Source: Halomonas sp. 328
GTDB lineage: Bacteria; Pseudomonadota; Gammaproteobacteria; Pseudomonadales; Halomonadaceae
DNA length: 64,000 bases
Assembly (NCBI RefSeq): GCF_015645095.1
Contig: NZ_JADOTW010000008.1
Span: forward strand, 62,001-126,000
Direction of reading: 5' to 3'
This document shows, piece by piece, positions 43,582-53,679 of this stretch. The position numbers and the translations under genes are program-made. The notes under the pieces were generated by a model. It had not been told where the DNA came from. It saw only the letters and a list, made by a program, of their open reading frames with translations, and ran no database searches. Position 1 is the stretch's first letter. The number at the start of each line of letters is the position of its first letter.

Positions 43582-45000
43582 TTACTGATGGGGGCCGGAG
43601 GCCGCGGACTTGGGGTCATCGTCGAAAGGGGTATGGCTGGCCGACAGCGGGCGCATGGGACGTTCCACCTCGCCCTGGATCTCCTCGCCGTCCTGCATGC
43701 CATGGCGCACTACCCGGGTCAGGTAGTAGACCCCGGCCCAGAACACCACCGCATAGACCGCCACATAGCCGATCAGGGTAAAGAGCGCCATGCCGCCGGT
43801 CAGCGACGGGGTCAGCGCCTCGCCGTGGCTCATCATGCCGTAGACCACCCAGGGCGCCCGGCCAATTTCGGTGACGAACCAGCCCGCCAGCACGGCGATA
43901 AAGGGCGTCACGCTCATCAGCCGCAGCAGTTGCAGGTAGCCGCGATGCTCATAGAGGCGCCCACCGCGACGCAGCCAGAGGCCCGCCACCGCCACGGCAA
44001 TCATCAGGAAGCCAATCGCCACCATGATGCGGAAGGACCAGAACACCAGCCACACCGGGGGCTGCTCCTCCGGCGCCACCTCGGTCAAGCCGGGCACCAC
44101 GCCGGCGGGATCGTGCTTGAGGATGAGGCTCGCCAGGCTGGGGATACCGATCTCGAAGCGGTTGGTCTGGTTGGCCTGATCGGGAATCGCGAACAGCAAC
44201 AGGGGCACATGGCTCGAGGTTTCCCAGTTGCCCTCCATGGCCGCCACCTTGGTGGGCTGGTGCTCGAGGGTGTTGAGGCCATGGAAGTCGCCGACCACCG
44301 CCTGGGCCGGGGCCAGGACGAGCAGCAGCCACAGGCACATGGAGAGCGCCTTCTTGTTGGCCTCCACGTCGCGCTTCTGCAGCAGGTACCAGGCACTGAC
44401 CCCAGCCACCACGAAGCCGCCGGTCAGGAAGGAGGCCAGCACCATGTGGGCGAAACGGTAGGGGAAGGAGGGGTTGAAGATCGCCTCGCCCCAGGCCAGC
44501 ACATGGAAGCGCCCGTCGATCAGTTCGACCCCCGCCGGGGTCTGCATCCAGCTATTCGCCGAGAGGATCCAGAAGGCAGAGATAAAGGTGCCCACCGCCA
44601 CCATGATGGCGGCAAACAGGTGTACCCCCTGGGGCACCTTGCCGCGCCCGAACAGCAGCACGCCGAGGAAACCCGCCTCCAGGAAGAAGGCCGTCACGAC
44701 CTCATAGCTGAGCATGGGGCCCAGGAAGTTGGCCGAGGCCAGGGAGAAGTTGCTCCAGTTGGTGCCGAACTGGAAGGACATCACGATGCCCGACACCACC
44801 CCCATGCCGAAGACCACCGCGAACACCTTGGTCCAGAACAGTGCCAGGCGATCCCAGGCGGGGTTGGCGGTCTTGTAGAAGAGCCCGTGCAGCACGGCAA
44901 TATAGGACGCCAGGCCGATGGTGAAGACCGGAAATATCGCGTGAAAGGACACCACGAACGCGAACTGTATTCGCGATAGCAGCAGCGGGTCGAGTTCCAT
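43582..45000 (-). CDS. cydA: Cytochrome bd-type (cyanide-insensitive) quinol oxidase subunit I
   Basis: A 472-residue haem-bearing subunit that oxidises quinol and reduces O2 without pumping protons. Markers: RIQFAFVVSFHAIFPVFTIG with the first His ligand near residue 20, MSFQFGTNW, NTLEHQPTKVAAMEGNW and EIGRAPWVVYGMM. The short Q-loop is the CioA/short-loop form. GGGAGG precedes the ATG at 45000. The 238 bp upstream hold its promoter; I could not identify clear -35/-10 boxes or an Anr site. Confidence 0.93.
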   Translation of the reverse strand: MELDPLLLSRIQFAFVVSFHAIFPVFTIGLASYIAVLHGLFYKTANPAWDRLALFWTKVFAVVFGMGVVSGIVMSFQFGTNWSNFSLASANFLGPMLSYEVVTAFFLEAGFLGVLLFGRGKVPQGVHLFAAIMVAVGTFISAFWILSANSWMQTPAGVELIDGRFHVLAWGEAIFNPSFPYRFAHMVLASFLTGGFVVAGVSAWYLLQKRDVEANKKALSMCLWLLLVLAPAQAVVGDFHGLNTLEHQPTKVAAMEGNWETSSHVPLLLFAIPDQANQTNRFEIGIPSLASLILKHDPAGVVPGLTEVAPEEQPPVWLVFWSFRIMVAIGFLMIAVAVAGLWLRRGGRLYEHRGYLQLLRLMSVTPFIAVLAGWFVTEIGRAPWVVYGMMSHGEALTPSLTGGMALFTLIGYVAVYAVVFWAGVYYLTRVVRHGMQDGEEIQGEVERPMRPLSASHTPFDDDPKSAASGPHQ

Positions 45001-45238
45001 ATTGCCTCCCTGATGGCAAGCCATGCTCCTGAGTCGTCATCGGGCCCGATGCCCTGGATGTCAACGCTAATTGAGCATAGTGACAAATAAGAGCCACGGG
45101 GGCCCCCCCCAGGCCTTATCGATATTCCAATATGTTATGCCGCTGCGTTCTCAGGGGAAATGGCAGCCGCCCCGTTCGGGTGTGTCGGGTTGCCGCAGTT
45201 GAGCCCATTTCGGCCGTGGTGGATTGACGCAGCCCCGC

Positions 45239-46207
45239 TCAACTCGCCCCCAGCAGCCAGGCCAGGTAGCCGAGATAGGCCACGTAGATCGCCAGCAGTG
45301 CTCCCCCTTCGACGCGGTTGATGCGCCCGTCACGCCCCCGCCAGCCGATGGCGAACAGCGCCATCAGCAGGGTCATGGCGGCCATCACCGGCCAGTCGCG
45401 CATCATCACCTCGCCGCCGGCATCGATGGGCGCGATCACTCCCGCCAGGCCCACCACCCCCAGGGTATTGAAGAGGTTGGACCCCACCACATTGCCCAGC
45501 ACCAGGTCATGCTCGCGGCGGCGCAGGGCGCTCAGGGAGGCCGCCAGCTCCGGCAGCGAGGTGCCCACCGCCACCACGGTCAGGCCGATGATCAGGTCGC
45601 TGACACCCAGGCTCTCGGCGATCTCCACCGCCCCCCATACCAGCAGGCGCGAACTGCCCACCAGCAGCACCAGGCCGATCAGGGTCCAGGCCAGCGCCGG
45701 GCGCAGCGCCATGGGGGTCTCGCTGAGCAGCTCCTCGGTCTCGTCGCCGAGGCTATCGGCCTGGCGGCCCTGCCACAGGCTGTAACCGATAAATAGCGCC
45801 AGCAGCCCCAGCAGTACCACGGCGTCGAGGCGCCCCACCACCCCGTCGCGCAGCTGCCACAGGGCCAGCAGGGTCACGGCGCCGAGGATCGGCAGCTCTC
45901 GGCGCAGCACCCGGGAGTGCACCGTCAGCGGAGCGATCAGCGCCACCAGGCCGAGGATCAGGCCGATATTGGCGATATTGGAGCCGTAGGCATTGCCCAG
46001 GGCCAGGCCGGGGTTCCCCTGCCCCGCCGCCAGGGCAGACACCGCCAGCTCCGGCGCCGAGGTGCCGAAGCCCAGCACCAGCATGCCGATCACCAGGGGC
46101 GGCAGCCCCAGGTGCCGCGAGGTGGCGGCGGCCCCGGCCACGAAACGCTCGGCACTCCATACCAGTATCACCAACCCCAGGGCCACGGCCCCCAGCCAGA
46201 GCAACAT
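45239..46207 (-). CDS. Calcium/sodium antiporter (CaCA family, YrbG-like)
   Basis: A 322-residue, 10-helix cation exchanger. The two alpha repeats are clear: GFGTSAPELAVSALAAG...GNAYGSNIANIG, and AVGTSLPELAASLSAL...GNVVGSNLFNTLG, with the key acidic residues. GGAGAG stands before the ATG at 46207. It probably exports Ca2+ in exchange for Na+. Divergent from pqiA. Confidence 0.93.
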   Translation of the reverse strand: MLLWLGAVALGLVILVWSAERFVAGAAATSRHLGLPPLVIGMLVLGFGTSAPELAVSALAAGQGNPGLALGNAYGSNIANIGLILGLVALIAPLTVHSRVLRRELPILGAVTLLALWQLRDGVVGRLDAVVLLGLLALFIGYSLWQGRQADSLGDETEELLSETPMALRPALAWTLIGLVLLVGSSRLLVWGAVEIAESLGVSDLIIGLTVVAVGTSLPELAASLSALRRREHDLVLGNVVGSNLFNTLGVVGLAGVIAPIDAGGEVMMRDWPVMAAMTLLMALFAIGWRGRDGRINRVEGGALLAIYVAYLGYLAWLLGAS

Positions 46208-46306
46208 CGCACTCTCCTCGATCAATGGGACAAGCGTTGGTTGTAGAACCCCCGCGACCTTGCATAATGACAGCCAGACCGCTTTCGCACTATCAGGAGG
46301 CTTGCC

Positions 46307-47650
46307 TTGCCATCGCCCCCCGCACCTCGGGAGATCGACGCCCCGCCCCAGGCGGCGTCACCGGCGGGTGTCGCGCCGCCACGCCGGCTGCGCGCCTGTC
46401 ACGAGTGCGACTGGGTTTCGGCGCTGCCGCCACTGCGCCCTGGCCAGAAGGCCGACTGCCCGCGTTGCGGGCACACCCTGGTGCGCCGCCACTACCGGGC
46501 CGCCCAGCGCAGCCTGGCGCTGGCCATCGCCGCCCTGATGGCCCTGGGGCTGGGGGTGAGCTTCCCCTTCGTCAGTTTCCAGGTCGGCGGCATCGGCAAT
46601 CGCATCGAACTGACCCAGACCGCCACCACCCTGATCGGTTTCCACCAGCCGCTGGTGGCCATCGTGGTGCTGCTGACCATCGTGGTGCTGCCGGCGGTCT
46701 ACCTGGTCGGCGTGATCTGGTTGCAGAGCGGCCTGATGCGCGGCACCCCCTGGCCCGCTAGCCGCGCCCTGGCCCGCTCCCTGAGCCACCTCAACCCCTG
46801 GATGATGGCGGACGTCTTCATCATCGGCGCCCTGGTCAGCCTGATAAAGATCGCCGGCATGGCGGAGATTCAGCTGGGCGCCGCCTTCTGGGCCTTCTGC
46901 GCCTTCGCCATCCTGCTGCTCATGACCACCCAATCCATCGACGGCGACTGGATGTGGTTCACCCTGGCCGGTGAACCCCGCGCCCCGGAGGGCACCCTCG
47001 TCGCTTCGCGTGCCGCCCCCCAGGGCGTGACCGGGTGCCCCACCTGCGGCCTGATCAATCGCCTCGATGGCGAGGGCCGCGGCCAGTGCCGTCGCTGCGG
47101 CGAACGCCTGCGGGCCCGCCTGCCGCACAGCCTGCAGCGTACCTGGGCGCTGCTGGCGGCGGCCGGCGTGATGTACGTGCCGGCCAACGTCTACCCGATC
47201 ATGACCACCACCAGCCTCGGCCACAGCGAGCCCTCGACCATCATCGGCGGGGTCGTGGACCTGTGGCAGATGGGCTCCTGGCCGGTGGCCACGGTGATCT
47301 TCGTCGCCAGCATCATCGTCCCCGTGGGCAAGATGGTTGCCCTGGCCTGGCTCTGCCTGGTGGTCCGGCGCAGCGACGAGCTGCATGCCTCGGTGCGCAC
47401 CAAGCTCTACCGGGTCACCGAATTCATCGGCCGCTGGTCCATGGTGGACGTCTTCGTGGTGGCCATCCTGGTGGCCCTGATTCGTGCCGGCAGCCTGATG
47501 TCCATCACCCCGGGGCCCGCCGCCCTGGCCTTCGCCGGCGTGGTAGTGCTGACCATGCTGGCCGCCATGACCTTCGACCCCCGACTGATCTGGGACACCC
47601 CGCCGTCCCCCCGGCCCACCCCTCCTGCGTCTCAAGGAAGCTCACGATGA
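46307..47650 (+). CDS. pqiA: PqiA family membrane protein
   Basis: A 447-residue protein made of two similar halves, each a zinc-ribbon-like Cys region (CHECDW...CPRCG; CPTCG...CRRCGERL) plus four membrane helices. It is the inner-membrane partner of PqiB in transenvelope lipid transport. The start is TTG at 46307, 6 nt after CAGGAGG; no ATG is suitably placed. The end overlaps pqiB (ATGA). Confidence 0.9.
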   Translation: MPSPPAPREIDAPPQAASPAGVAPPRRLRACHECDWVSALPPLRPGQKADCPRCGHTLVRRHYRAAQRSLALAIAALMALGLGVSFPFVSFQVGGIGNRIELTQTATTLIGFHQPLVAIVVLLTIVVLPAVYLVGVIWLQSGLMRGTPWPASRALARSLSHLNPWMMADVFIIGALVSLIKIAGMAEIQLGAAFWAFCAFAILLLMTTQSIDGDWMWFTLAGEPRAPEGTLVASRAAPQGVTGCPTCGLINRLDGEGRGQCRRCGERLRARLPHSLQRTWALLAAAGVMYVPANVYPIMTTTSLGHSEPSTIIGGVVDLWQMGSWPVATVIFVASIIVPVGKMVALAWLCLVVRRSDELHASVRTKLYRVTEFIGRWSMVDVFVVAILVALIRAGSLMSITPGPAALAFAGVVVLTMLAAMTFDPRLIWDTPPSPRPTPPASQGSSR

Positions 47651-49293
47651 CCGACACCCCACGTCAGGATGACAGCCGCGCCCGGGTGAGTGCCCAGGCG
47701 CGGATCTCGCCGATCTGGATCGTGCCCCTGGTGGCGCTGATGATCGGTGCCTGGCTGATCTACGACAACTACACCAGTCGCGGCCCCCAGATCACCCTGG
47801 AGATGCCCAATGCGGAAGGCATCGAGGCCGGCACCCTGATCAAGACCCGCAACGTGGATGTCGGCCGTGTCGAACGGGTCAGCCTCTCCGAGGACCTGAG
47901 CCACGCCGAGATCACCGCCCGGCTCTCGCCGGGTAGCGAACCCATGCTGGTCGAGGACACCCGCTTCTGGGTGGTCAAGCCCCGCATCGGCCGCGAGGGC
48001 ATCAGCGGCCTCGGCACGGTGCTCTCCGGTGCCTACCTGCAGCTCCAGCCCGGCAGCAGCGACGCCAGCCAGCGCCACTTCCGGGTGCTCGACCTGCCGC
48101 CGGCCTCCCCCGCCGACGCCGAGGGCCTGCGCATCACCTTGATCAGCCAACTGGGCAACTCCCTGCGCCTCGGTGACCCGGTCACCTACCAGGGCTACAC
48201 CGTGGGCCGGGTGGAGAGCGCCGAGTTCGACCCGGAGGCGCGACGCATGCGCCACCGCCTGTTCATCGAGCGCCCCTACGACACCCTGGTCACCGACAGC
48301 ACCCGTTTCTGGTCCGCCAGCGGCGTCGACCTGCGCCTCGACTCCGAGGGCTTCCGGGTCAGCATCGAGTCCTTCGAGGCCCTGCTCGGTGGCGGCGTCA
48401 CCTTCGGCGTGCTGGAGGACCTGCCTCCGGGCAACCCGGTCAGCCCCGATGCCACCTTCAGCCTCTACCCCGACGAGGAGGGCGCCCGCCAGGGCACCTT
48501 CAATCGCTACCTGGAGTACGTACTCCTGGTGGATGACACCGTGCGCGGCCTCTCCCGGGGCGCACCGGTGGAGTTTCGCGGCGTGCGTATCGGCACCGTG
48601 GCCGCCGTGCCCTGGCGCTTCAGCGCCCCCCAGCCAGACGGTCGCCAGGGCTTCGCCATCCCGGTGCTGATCCGCATCGAACCCCAGCGCCTGGGCGGCG
48701 AGGGCGAGCTCGACCTGGAGGCGTGGCGGGAGCGCTTCGAGCGACTCTTCGGCCTCGGCCTGCGTGCCAGCCTCAAGGCCGGCAACCTGCTCACCGGCGC
48801 GCTCTTCGTGGATATCAACTTCCAGCGCGACGGCGAAGCCTACGTGGCCGAAACCTTCGAGTCGCGGCGGGTCTTCCCCACCACCTCCGGCGGCCTGGCG
48901 CAGATCGAGCAGAAGGTCTCGAGCCTGCTCGACAAGCTCAATGCCCTGGAAGTGGAACCCATCCTCGACGGCCTGGCCACCAACCTGGCCGGCACCGAGG
49001 CCCTGGTGGGCGAGGTGCGTCAGCTCACCGAACGGGTCGGCGGCCTGCTCGACAGCCCCGAGACCCAGGCCCTGCCGGGTAACGTCAATCGCGCCCTGGA
49101 GAGCCTGCAGCAGACCCTGGAGGGGGCCTCGCCCGGCGGCGAGGGCTACCAGGAGCTGATTCGCACCCTGGAGCGTTTCGAACGCCTGATGCGCGACATG
49201 CAACCGGTGCTGCGCACCCTCGACGAGGATCCCCGGGCGCTGCTCTTCGATCGCGATGGCAGCGATCCCCAACCCCGGGCCCCGCGCCCCTGA
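47647..49293 (+). CDS. pqiB: PqiB family MCE-domain protein
   Basis: A 548-residue protein with one N-terminal helix (about 20-38, ISPIWIVPLVALMIG) and three MCE domains about 42-140, 155-260 and 285-400, each with the G-rich core (KTRNVDVGRVE, TYQGYTVGRVES, EFRGVRIGTVA). A C-terminal helical needle follows, with repeated heptads (QIEQKVSSLLDKLNALEVEP). PqiB forms a tunnel across the periplasm for lipids. Confidence 0.93.
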   Translation: MTDTPRQDDSRARVSAQARISPIWIVPLVALMIGAWLIYDNYTSRGPQITLEMPNAEGIEAGTLIKTRNVDVGRVERVSLSEDLSHAEITARLSPGSEPMLVEDTRFWVVKPRIGREGISGLGTVLSGAYLQLQPGSSDASQRHFRVLDLPPASPADAEGLRITLISQLGNSLRLGDPVTYQGYTVGRVESAEFDPEARRMRHRLFIERPYDTLVTDSTRFWSASGVDLRLDSEGFRVSIESFEALLGGGVTFGVLEDLPPGNPVSPDATFSLYPDEEGARQGTFNRYLEYVLLVDDTVRGLSRGAPVEFRGVRIGTVAAVPWRFSAPQPDGRQGFAIPVLIRIEPQRLGGEGELDLEAWRERFERLFGLGLRASLKAGNLLTGALFVDINFQRDGEAYVAETFESRRVFPTTSGGLAQIEQKVSSLLDKLNALEVEPILDGLATNLAGTEALVGEVRQLTERVGGLLDSPETQALPGNVNRALESLQQTLEGASPGGEGYQELIRTLERFERLMRDMQPVLRTLDEDPRALLFDRDGSDPQPRAPRP

Positions 49294-49305
49294 CACGGAG
49301 GTTCC

Positions 49306-49884
49306 ATGATGCGCCTGATCCTGCCCCTGTTGCTTCTCGCCCTGCTCGCCGGCTGTGCCGGCGGCGGCAGCGCGACCCAACGCTATGCCCTGCCCGGCCC
49401 CGAGGCGGCAACCGTCGCTGCCGCCGAGACCCGGCTGCTGATCGCTCCCTTACAGCTGGTGGAGTACCTCGATCAGGAGGGCATCGTGCTGCAGCTGGAC
49501 GACATCAGCCGCCACCAGGCCCGCGAGCACCGCTGGATCGAGGCCCCGGGACCGCACCTGGCCCGCGGGCTGCGTGATCGCCTGGCCGAGCGCTTGCCCC
49601 AGACCCAGGTGGCACTGGCCCGGGGCGACGACGCCCCGGCGCCGCGGCTGCGGCTCGAGGTGGAACGCTTCGAGGGACGCTATGATGGAATGGCGATCGC
49701 CGCGGGGTCCTGGCGCCTGGCATCGGCCGAGGGGAGTCCGCTCGCCCAGGGCCGCTTCCACGCCGAGCGGCCGCTGGCCGGTGATGGCTACCCGGCCCTG
49801 GTGCGCGCCCTCGGCGAGAGCTGGGACGCAGTGGCCGACCAAGTCGCCGAGGCGCTGGCGCCGCGGCTTGCTACCGACCGTTGA
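49306..49884 (+). CDS. pqiC: PqiC family outer-membrane lipoprotein
   Basis: A 192-residue product with a lipoprotein signal (LLLLALLAGC) and a domain of the ABC-type transport auxiliary lipoprotein family. It docks the PqiB tunnel at the outer membrane in E. coli. It lies 12 bp after pqiB. RLRLEVERFEGRYDG is the typical central strand. Confidence 0.88.
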   Translation: MMRLILPLLLLALLAGCAGGGSATQRYALPGPEAATVAAAETRLLIAPLQLVEYLDQEGIVLQLDDISRHQAREHRWIEAPGPHLARGLRDRLAERLPQTQVALARGDDAPAPRLRLEVERFEGRYDGMAIAAGSWRLASAEGSPLAQGRFHAERPLAGDGYPALVRALGESWDAVADQVAEALAPRLATDR

Positions 49885-49896
49885 GGAAACGAGGCC

Positions 49897-50367
49897 ATGG
49901 AAGACGATGCCCGGATCACTGCCCTGTTACAGGCCATTCGCGAGCTGCACCAGGAGATCGAGCACGCCGAGGGCGCCGATGCCGAGACCCGCCGCCATGT
50001 ATTGAGCATGGCCCGGGTACGACTCGCCACCCTGGAAGTGCCCGACAGCCTGCCCGAGACGATCCGCGAGGGCGTGAACCGCGCCCATCGTCATCTGGCG
50101 GAACTGGCCCTGGCGCTCTATCGCGAGGGTGGCTGCGACGACCTGGATGAGGCGGCGCGCCAGGCCTACCTGGACGAGCATGCCGAACCGCTGACCGTCA
50201 TCGCCGGCATCGGCCCCACCCTGGCCCGGCGTCTCTTCCTGCATGGGCTGGTCAGCCATGAACAGCTGGAGACGGTCGACGAGGCCACCCTGGCCCGGGT
50301 GCCCGGCCTGAATGCCGGCCACCGGGCACGGATCCTGCGGGCCCTGGGACCCGGCGAGACGGACTGA
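49897..50367 (+). CDS. Helix-hairpin-helix protein downstream of pqiC
   Basis: A 156-residue soluble protein: an N-terminal helical part about 1-100 and a C-terminal HhH pair with IAGIGPTLARRLFLHGL (about 105-121) and RVPGLNAGHRARILRAL. Such HhH modules bind DNA without sequence preference or act as protein contacts. It is 12 bp after pqiC, so cotranscribed. Its role with a lipid transporter is unclear. Confidence 0.8.
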   Translation: MEDDARITALLQAIRELHQEIEHAEGADAETRRHVLSMARVRLATLEVPDSLPETIREGVNRAHRHLAELALALYREGGCDDLDEAARQAYLDEHAEPLTVIAGIGPTLARRLFLHGLVSHEQLETVDEATLARVPGLNAGHRARILRALGPGETD

Positions 50368-50419
50368 GCCTCCCCCTAACCCGTAGCTGGCTTTAGCCGC
50401 GGCTCGCCTACCGCCCCGG

Positions 50420-51367
50420 TCATTCGGCCGGCGTCAGCGCGCGAAGCCGGTCCGGGAAGTCGGTAAAGAGGCCATCGACGCCCCACGCCATCAGCCGCGC
50501 CATGGTCTCGCTGTCGTTGATGGTGTAGACGTGCACCAGCAGGTCATTGGCCTGGGCCTGAGCCACGAAGTCGGCATCGATGACCTCGCGACCATCGTAA
50601 TAGGTCAGGTTGGTGCCCACCCCGATGGCATAGTCGGCGATCGCCTGGAAGTCGGCGTCACTCATGGCCTCGGGAGCCGGCGTCACCCCGGTCCACTCCT
50701 TCAAAGCCCCGGCGCCCTCCTCCTCCGGGTAGTACCAGAGCAGTTGCACCAGCGGCAGATCGGCATTGAGCTCGTGCACCCGCAGCAGGCTCTGCTGGTC
50801 GAAGGACTGAATCAGCACCCGCTCGGGCTCGGCCAGCCCATGGGCCTCGAGCCGTTCCACCAGGGCCTCTTCCAGCCCGGGATTGAGGTGCGGTGACTTG
50901 GTCTCCAGGTAATAGCGCACCGAGTCGCCATAACGCGCGAAGATCTCGTCGAGGCTGAGGATTCGCGCCCCCGCGTAAGCGGCGTCGGCCCGCTCGGGAA
51001 AGGCGTCGTTGAACCAGCCGCCCGCATCCAGGGCCTGCAGCTCGGCGAGGGTGAAGTCGCCCACCGCGCCCTCGACACCAGTAGTCCGCGCCAGGTCATC
51101 GTCATGGAACGCCACCAGTTCGCCATCCGCGGTGACCTGGACATCCAGCTCCAGATAATCGGCCTCCACGGCCAGGGCCTGCTCCAGGGCCGGCCAGGTC
51201 TGCTCCGGGGCATGACCGCTGGCACCACGGTGGGCGATCACGGCGAACGCCTGGTGAGCCTGCACCATCGCCTGACGGTCGCTCGCTTCGGCCAGGGCCA
51301 TGCCGCTGGCCCCCAGGCCGACGCAGCCGGTGAGCAGGAGGGAGATCATGGGTTTCGAGTAATGCAT
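50420..51367 (-). CDS. Glycerophosphodiester phosphodiesterase, secreted
   Basis: A 315-residue enzyme splitting glycerophosphodiesters to glycerol-3-phosphate and alcohols. GDPD motifs: AHRGASGHAPEQTW near residue 45, LELDVQ near 73, FHDDDLART near 88 and a DFPDRL ending. The N-terminus is a signal; LLLTGC may be a lipobox, so it could be either lipoprotein or periplasmic. Provides glycerol phosphate from lipids. Confidence 0.92.
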   Translation of the reverse strand: MHYSKPMISLLLTGCVGLGASGMALAEASDRQAMVQAHQAFAVIAHRGASGHAPEQTWPALEQALAVEADYLELDVQVTADGELVAFHDDDLARTTGVEGAVGDFTLAELQALDAGGWFNDAFPERADAAYAGARILSLDEIFARYGDSVRYYLETKSPHLNPGLEEALVERLEAHGLAEPERVLIQSFDQQSLLRVHELNADLPLVQLLWYYPEEEGAGALKEWTGVTPAPEAMSDADFQAIADYAIGVGTNLTYYDGREVIDADFVAQAQANDLLVHVYTINDSETMARLMAWGVDGLFTDFPDRLRALTPAE

Positions 51368-51411
51368 CGGGGCTCCTTGCCTTTGCAGTGAGGTAACGCC
51401 GTCTATTTTTA

Positions 51412-51439
51412 TTGAACGGACAATTAACTACGCTACTCA
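51412..51439 (+). promoter_or_regulatory. Possible rhlE promoter
   Basis: TTGAAC and TACTCA separated by 16 bp, in an AT-rich stretch 225 nt upstream of rhlE. If real the mRNA has a long leader, which is common in cold-regulated DEAD-box genes. Confidence 0.3.
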
Positions 51440-51663
51440 AACGAGCGTTAGCCAACAACCCCTTGATCCAACGCGGCTCTCCTGGCCCGCGACCCGATGC
51501 CACGGTCAAGGGCCTCGCACTGGGGCGGCTTTTCTGTCATGATGCCGGCGCGGCCTATCTCGGTCCCTCCTGCCGCACCTGTCACCCGATGTTTCTTGCT
51601 CCGCCGCCCGGGACCCGCGCCGCCATTGCCGCGGTGGGTGGCGACGGGGTCGATGGAGTCTCC

Positions 51664-53007
51664 ATGAGTTTTTCCGATCTCGGCCTGCGTGCCGAACTGC
51701 TGCGTGCCGTCGAGGCACAGGGCTATACCACCCCGACCCCGATCCAGCGCCAGGCGATTCCCGCCGTGCTGGGTGGCGGCGACCTGCTGGCCAGCGCCCA
51801 GACCGGCACCGGCAAGACCGCCGGCTTTACCCTGCCGATGCTGCAGCGCCTGGCCGACGGCCCGCGCCCCGGCAAGCGCCAGATCCGCGCCCTGGTGCTG
51901 ACCCCGACCCGGGAGCTGGCCGCCCAGGTGGGCGAGAGCGTGGCCGACTATGGCCGCCACCTGACCCTCAAGAGCCATGTGATCTTCGGCGGCGTCGGCC
52001 AGCAGCCCCAGGTGGATGCCATCCGCCCCGGCCTGGACGTGCTGGTGGCCACCCCCGGCCGCCTGCTCGACCTGCACCAGCAGAAGCACGTGGACTTCTC
52101 GCGCATCGAGATCCTGGTGCTGGACGAAGCCGACCGCATGCTCGACATGGGCTTTATCCATGACATCAAGAAGGTCCTGAAGCTGCTGCCGGAGAAGCGT
52201 CAGAACCTGCTCTTCTCGGCGACCTTCTCCGACGAGATCCAGGCCCTGGCCCACAAGCTGCTCGACAACCCGGCCAAGATCGAGGTGGCACGCCGCAACA
52301 CCACCGCCGAGACCGTCGACCAGTCGGTCTATCGGGTCGACCGGGAGAAGAAGCGCGAACTACTGGCTCACCTGATCAGCGAGCAGCAGTGGTATCAGGT
52401 GCTGGTCTTCACCCGCACCAAGCATGGCGCCAACCGCCTCGCCGAGCAGCTCAGCAAGCAGGACATCCCGGCCATGGCCATCCATGGCAACAAGAGCCAG
52501 TCGGCCCGCACCAAGGCCCTGTCGGCCTTCAAGAGCGGCGAACTGCAGGTCCTGGTGGCCACCGATATCGCCGCCCGCGGCCTGGATATCAGCGAGCTGC
52601 CCTATGTGGTCAACTTCGAGCTGCCCAACGTGGCCGAAGACTATGTGCACCGCATCGGCCGTACCGGCCGCGCCGGCAGCGAAGGCCAGGCGGTATCGCT
52701 GGTCTGCGTCGACGAGCACGGCCTGCTCAAGGGCATCGAGCGACTGATCAAGCGCGACCTGGAGAAACACATCGTGCCCGGCTTCGAGCCGGACCCCAAC
52801 GCCAAGCCCGAACCCATCGAGAACGGTCGCAACCGCGGCCGGGGCAATGGGGGCCGGGGTGGCAATGGCGGCCGCAGCAATGGCGGCCGGGGCCAGGGCC
52901 AATCCCGCCAGGGTGGCGAGGCCCGTCAATCCGGCAACCGCGATAACGAGGCCGCCAAGCCGGCACGCCGGCGGCGTCGCCCCCGGCGCCCTGCCCAGCA
53001 GGGCTGA
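51664..53007 (+). CDS. rhlE: DEAD-box RNA helicase RhlE
   Basis: A 447-residue helicase: Q motif [19 protein letters not shown] (Walker A), [22 protein letters not shown], and [10 protein letters not shown]. The C-terminal tail from about 375 on is rich in Arg/Gly/Asn ([22 protein letters not shown]) and then basic, typical for RNA binding. ATG 51664 (MSFSDLGL) is the family start; 84 codons upstream are in frame but lack family similarity. Confidence 0.95.
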   Translation: MSFSDLGLRAELLRAVEAQGYTTPTPIQRQAIPAVLGGGDLLASAQTGTGKTAGFTLPMLQRLADGPRPGKRQIRALVLTPTRELAAQVGESVADYGRHLTLKSHVIFGGVGQQPQVDAIRPGLDVLVATPGRLLDLHQQKHVDFSRIEILVLDEADRMLDMGFIHDIKKVLKLLPEKRQNLLFSATFSDEIQALAHKLLDNPAKIEVARRNTTAETVDQSVYRVDREKKRELLAHLISEQQWYQVLVFTRTKHGANRLAEQLSKQDIPAMAIHGNKSQSARTKALSAFKSGELQVLVATDIAARGLDISELPYVVNFELPNVAEDYVHRIGRTGRAGSEGQAVSLVCVDEHGLLKGIERLIKRDLEKHIVPGFEPDPNAKPEPIENGRNRGRGNGGRGGNGGRSNGGRGQGQSRQGGEARQSGNRDNEAAKPARRRRRPRRPAQQG

Positions 53008-53027
53008 CGACCAGGCCAGTTCCTCCC

Positions 53028-53057
53028 GGGCCAGCGCCCTGTGCGCTGGCCCACTTT
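53028..53057 (+). terminator. Terminator hairpin after rhlE
   Basis: GGGCCAGCGC / GCGCTGGCCC with a 5-nt loop, followed by ACTTTATC. Confidence 0.7.
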
Positions 53058-53118
53058 ATCGCTTTATGCGAATGTATTGACCTGGATAACATCTCCCACT
53101 GGGCGAATGCGAGGCCCA

Positions 53119-53679
53119 ATGCTGAGTTTCCTCAAGAGCAAGCCCCCCGAATGCTGGATCATCAAGCAGATCGATACCGACCTGCTGCATCTCTGTGGGC
53201 GTGGCCAGGTCACCGGCAAGGGGCGTGCCAAGGCCCTGCTGGAGCAGTTGCGCCAAGGCAGCTACGCGGGCCCCGTCAGCTTCGACAACAGTGGCCTGGT
53301 GCTCAATTCGCGGCTCTTCGCGGCCCTGGTGCCGCTGGAGGCGCTGAGCATCGACGATGAAGAGCGGGCCCTCTGGCAGGGGCGTGTCTGGCAGGTCTCC
53401 TGGGTGCCCCAGCGCTGCTGGGCCTTCGAAGGCCCCCTGACCACCCAGTTGACCTCCATGGGAGGGCGCTCCGGGCTGATCAGCGTGGAAGATGTCACCA
53501 CCATCCGCGACAAGGCCTCCCCCCAGGCCGGCCCATCTCGCAATACACAACGCTATGGCCTCGAGGCCCTGGAAGGCATTACCACCGAGCGTGGCGCCCA
53601 GCAGGGAGAGGCCGGTAACCGCTGGTCGGGGCCCGCCGCCGTGGGGGGCCGTGAACGTCGAGACCGACATGACCGCTAA
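53119..53679 (+). CDS. Hypothetical protein, 186 residues
   Basis: I do not recognise the family. The product has no membrane segment. The N-terminal two-thirds look folded (CWIIKQIDTDLLHLCGRGQV, then WQGRVWQVSWVPQRCWAFEG); the last 50 residues are hydrophilic and rich in Gly/Arg. GAGG stands just before ATG 53119; ATG 53107 is an alternative. The 3' end overlaps the MFS gene by 11 bp. Confidence 0.7.
   Translation: MLSFLKSKPPECWIIKQIDTDLLHLCGRGQVTGKGRAKALLEQLRQGSYAGPVSFDNSGLVLNSRLFAALVPLEALSIDDEERALWQGRVWQVSWVPQRCWAFEGPLTTQLTSMGGRSGLISVEDVTTIRDKASPQAGPSRNTQRYGLEALEGITTERGAQQGEAGNRWSGPAAVGGRERRDRHDR

Noticed and set aside
45098-45110. G5C8 run upstream of cydA as a possible regulatory hairpin
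   Set aside because: GGGGGCCCCC is self-complementary but lacks a loop, and no promoter boxes could be aligned with it.
51412-51663. 84-codon N-terminal extension of RhlE
   Set aside because: The family start MSFSDLGL at 51664 has a GGAG site, and the extension has no similarity to helicases; the region is better read as promoter and leader.
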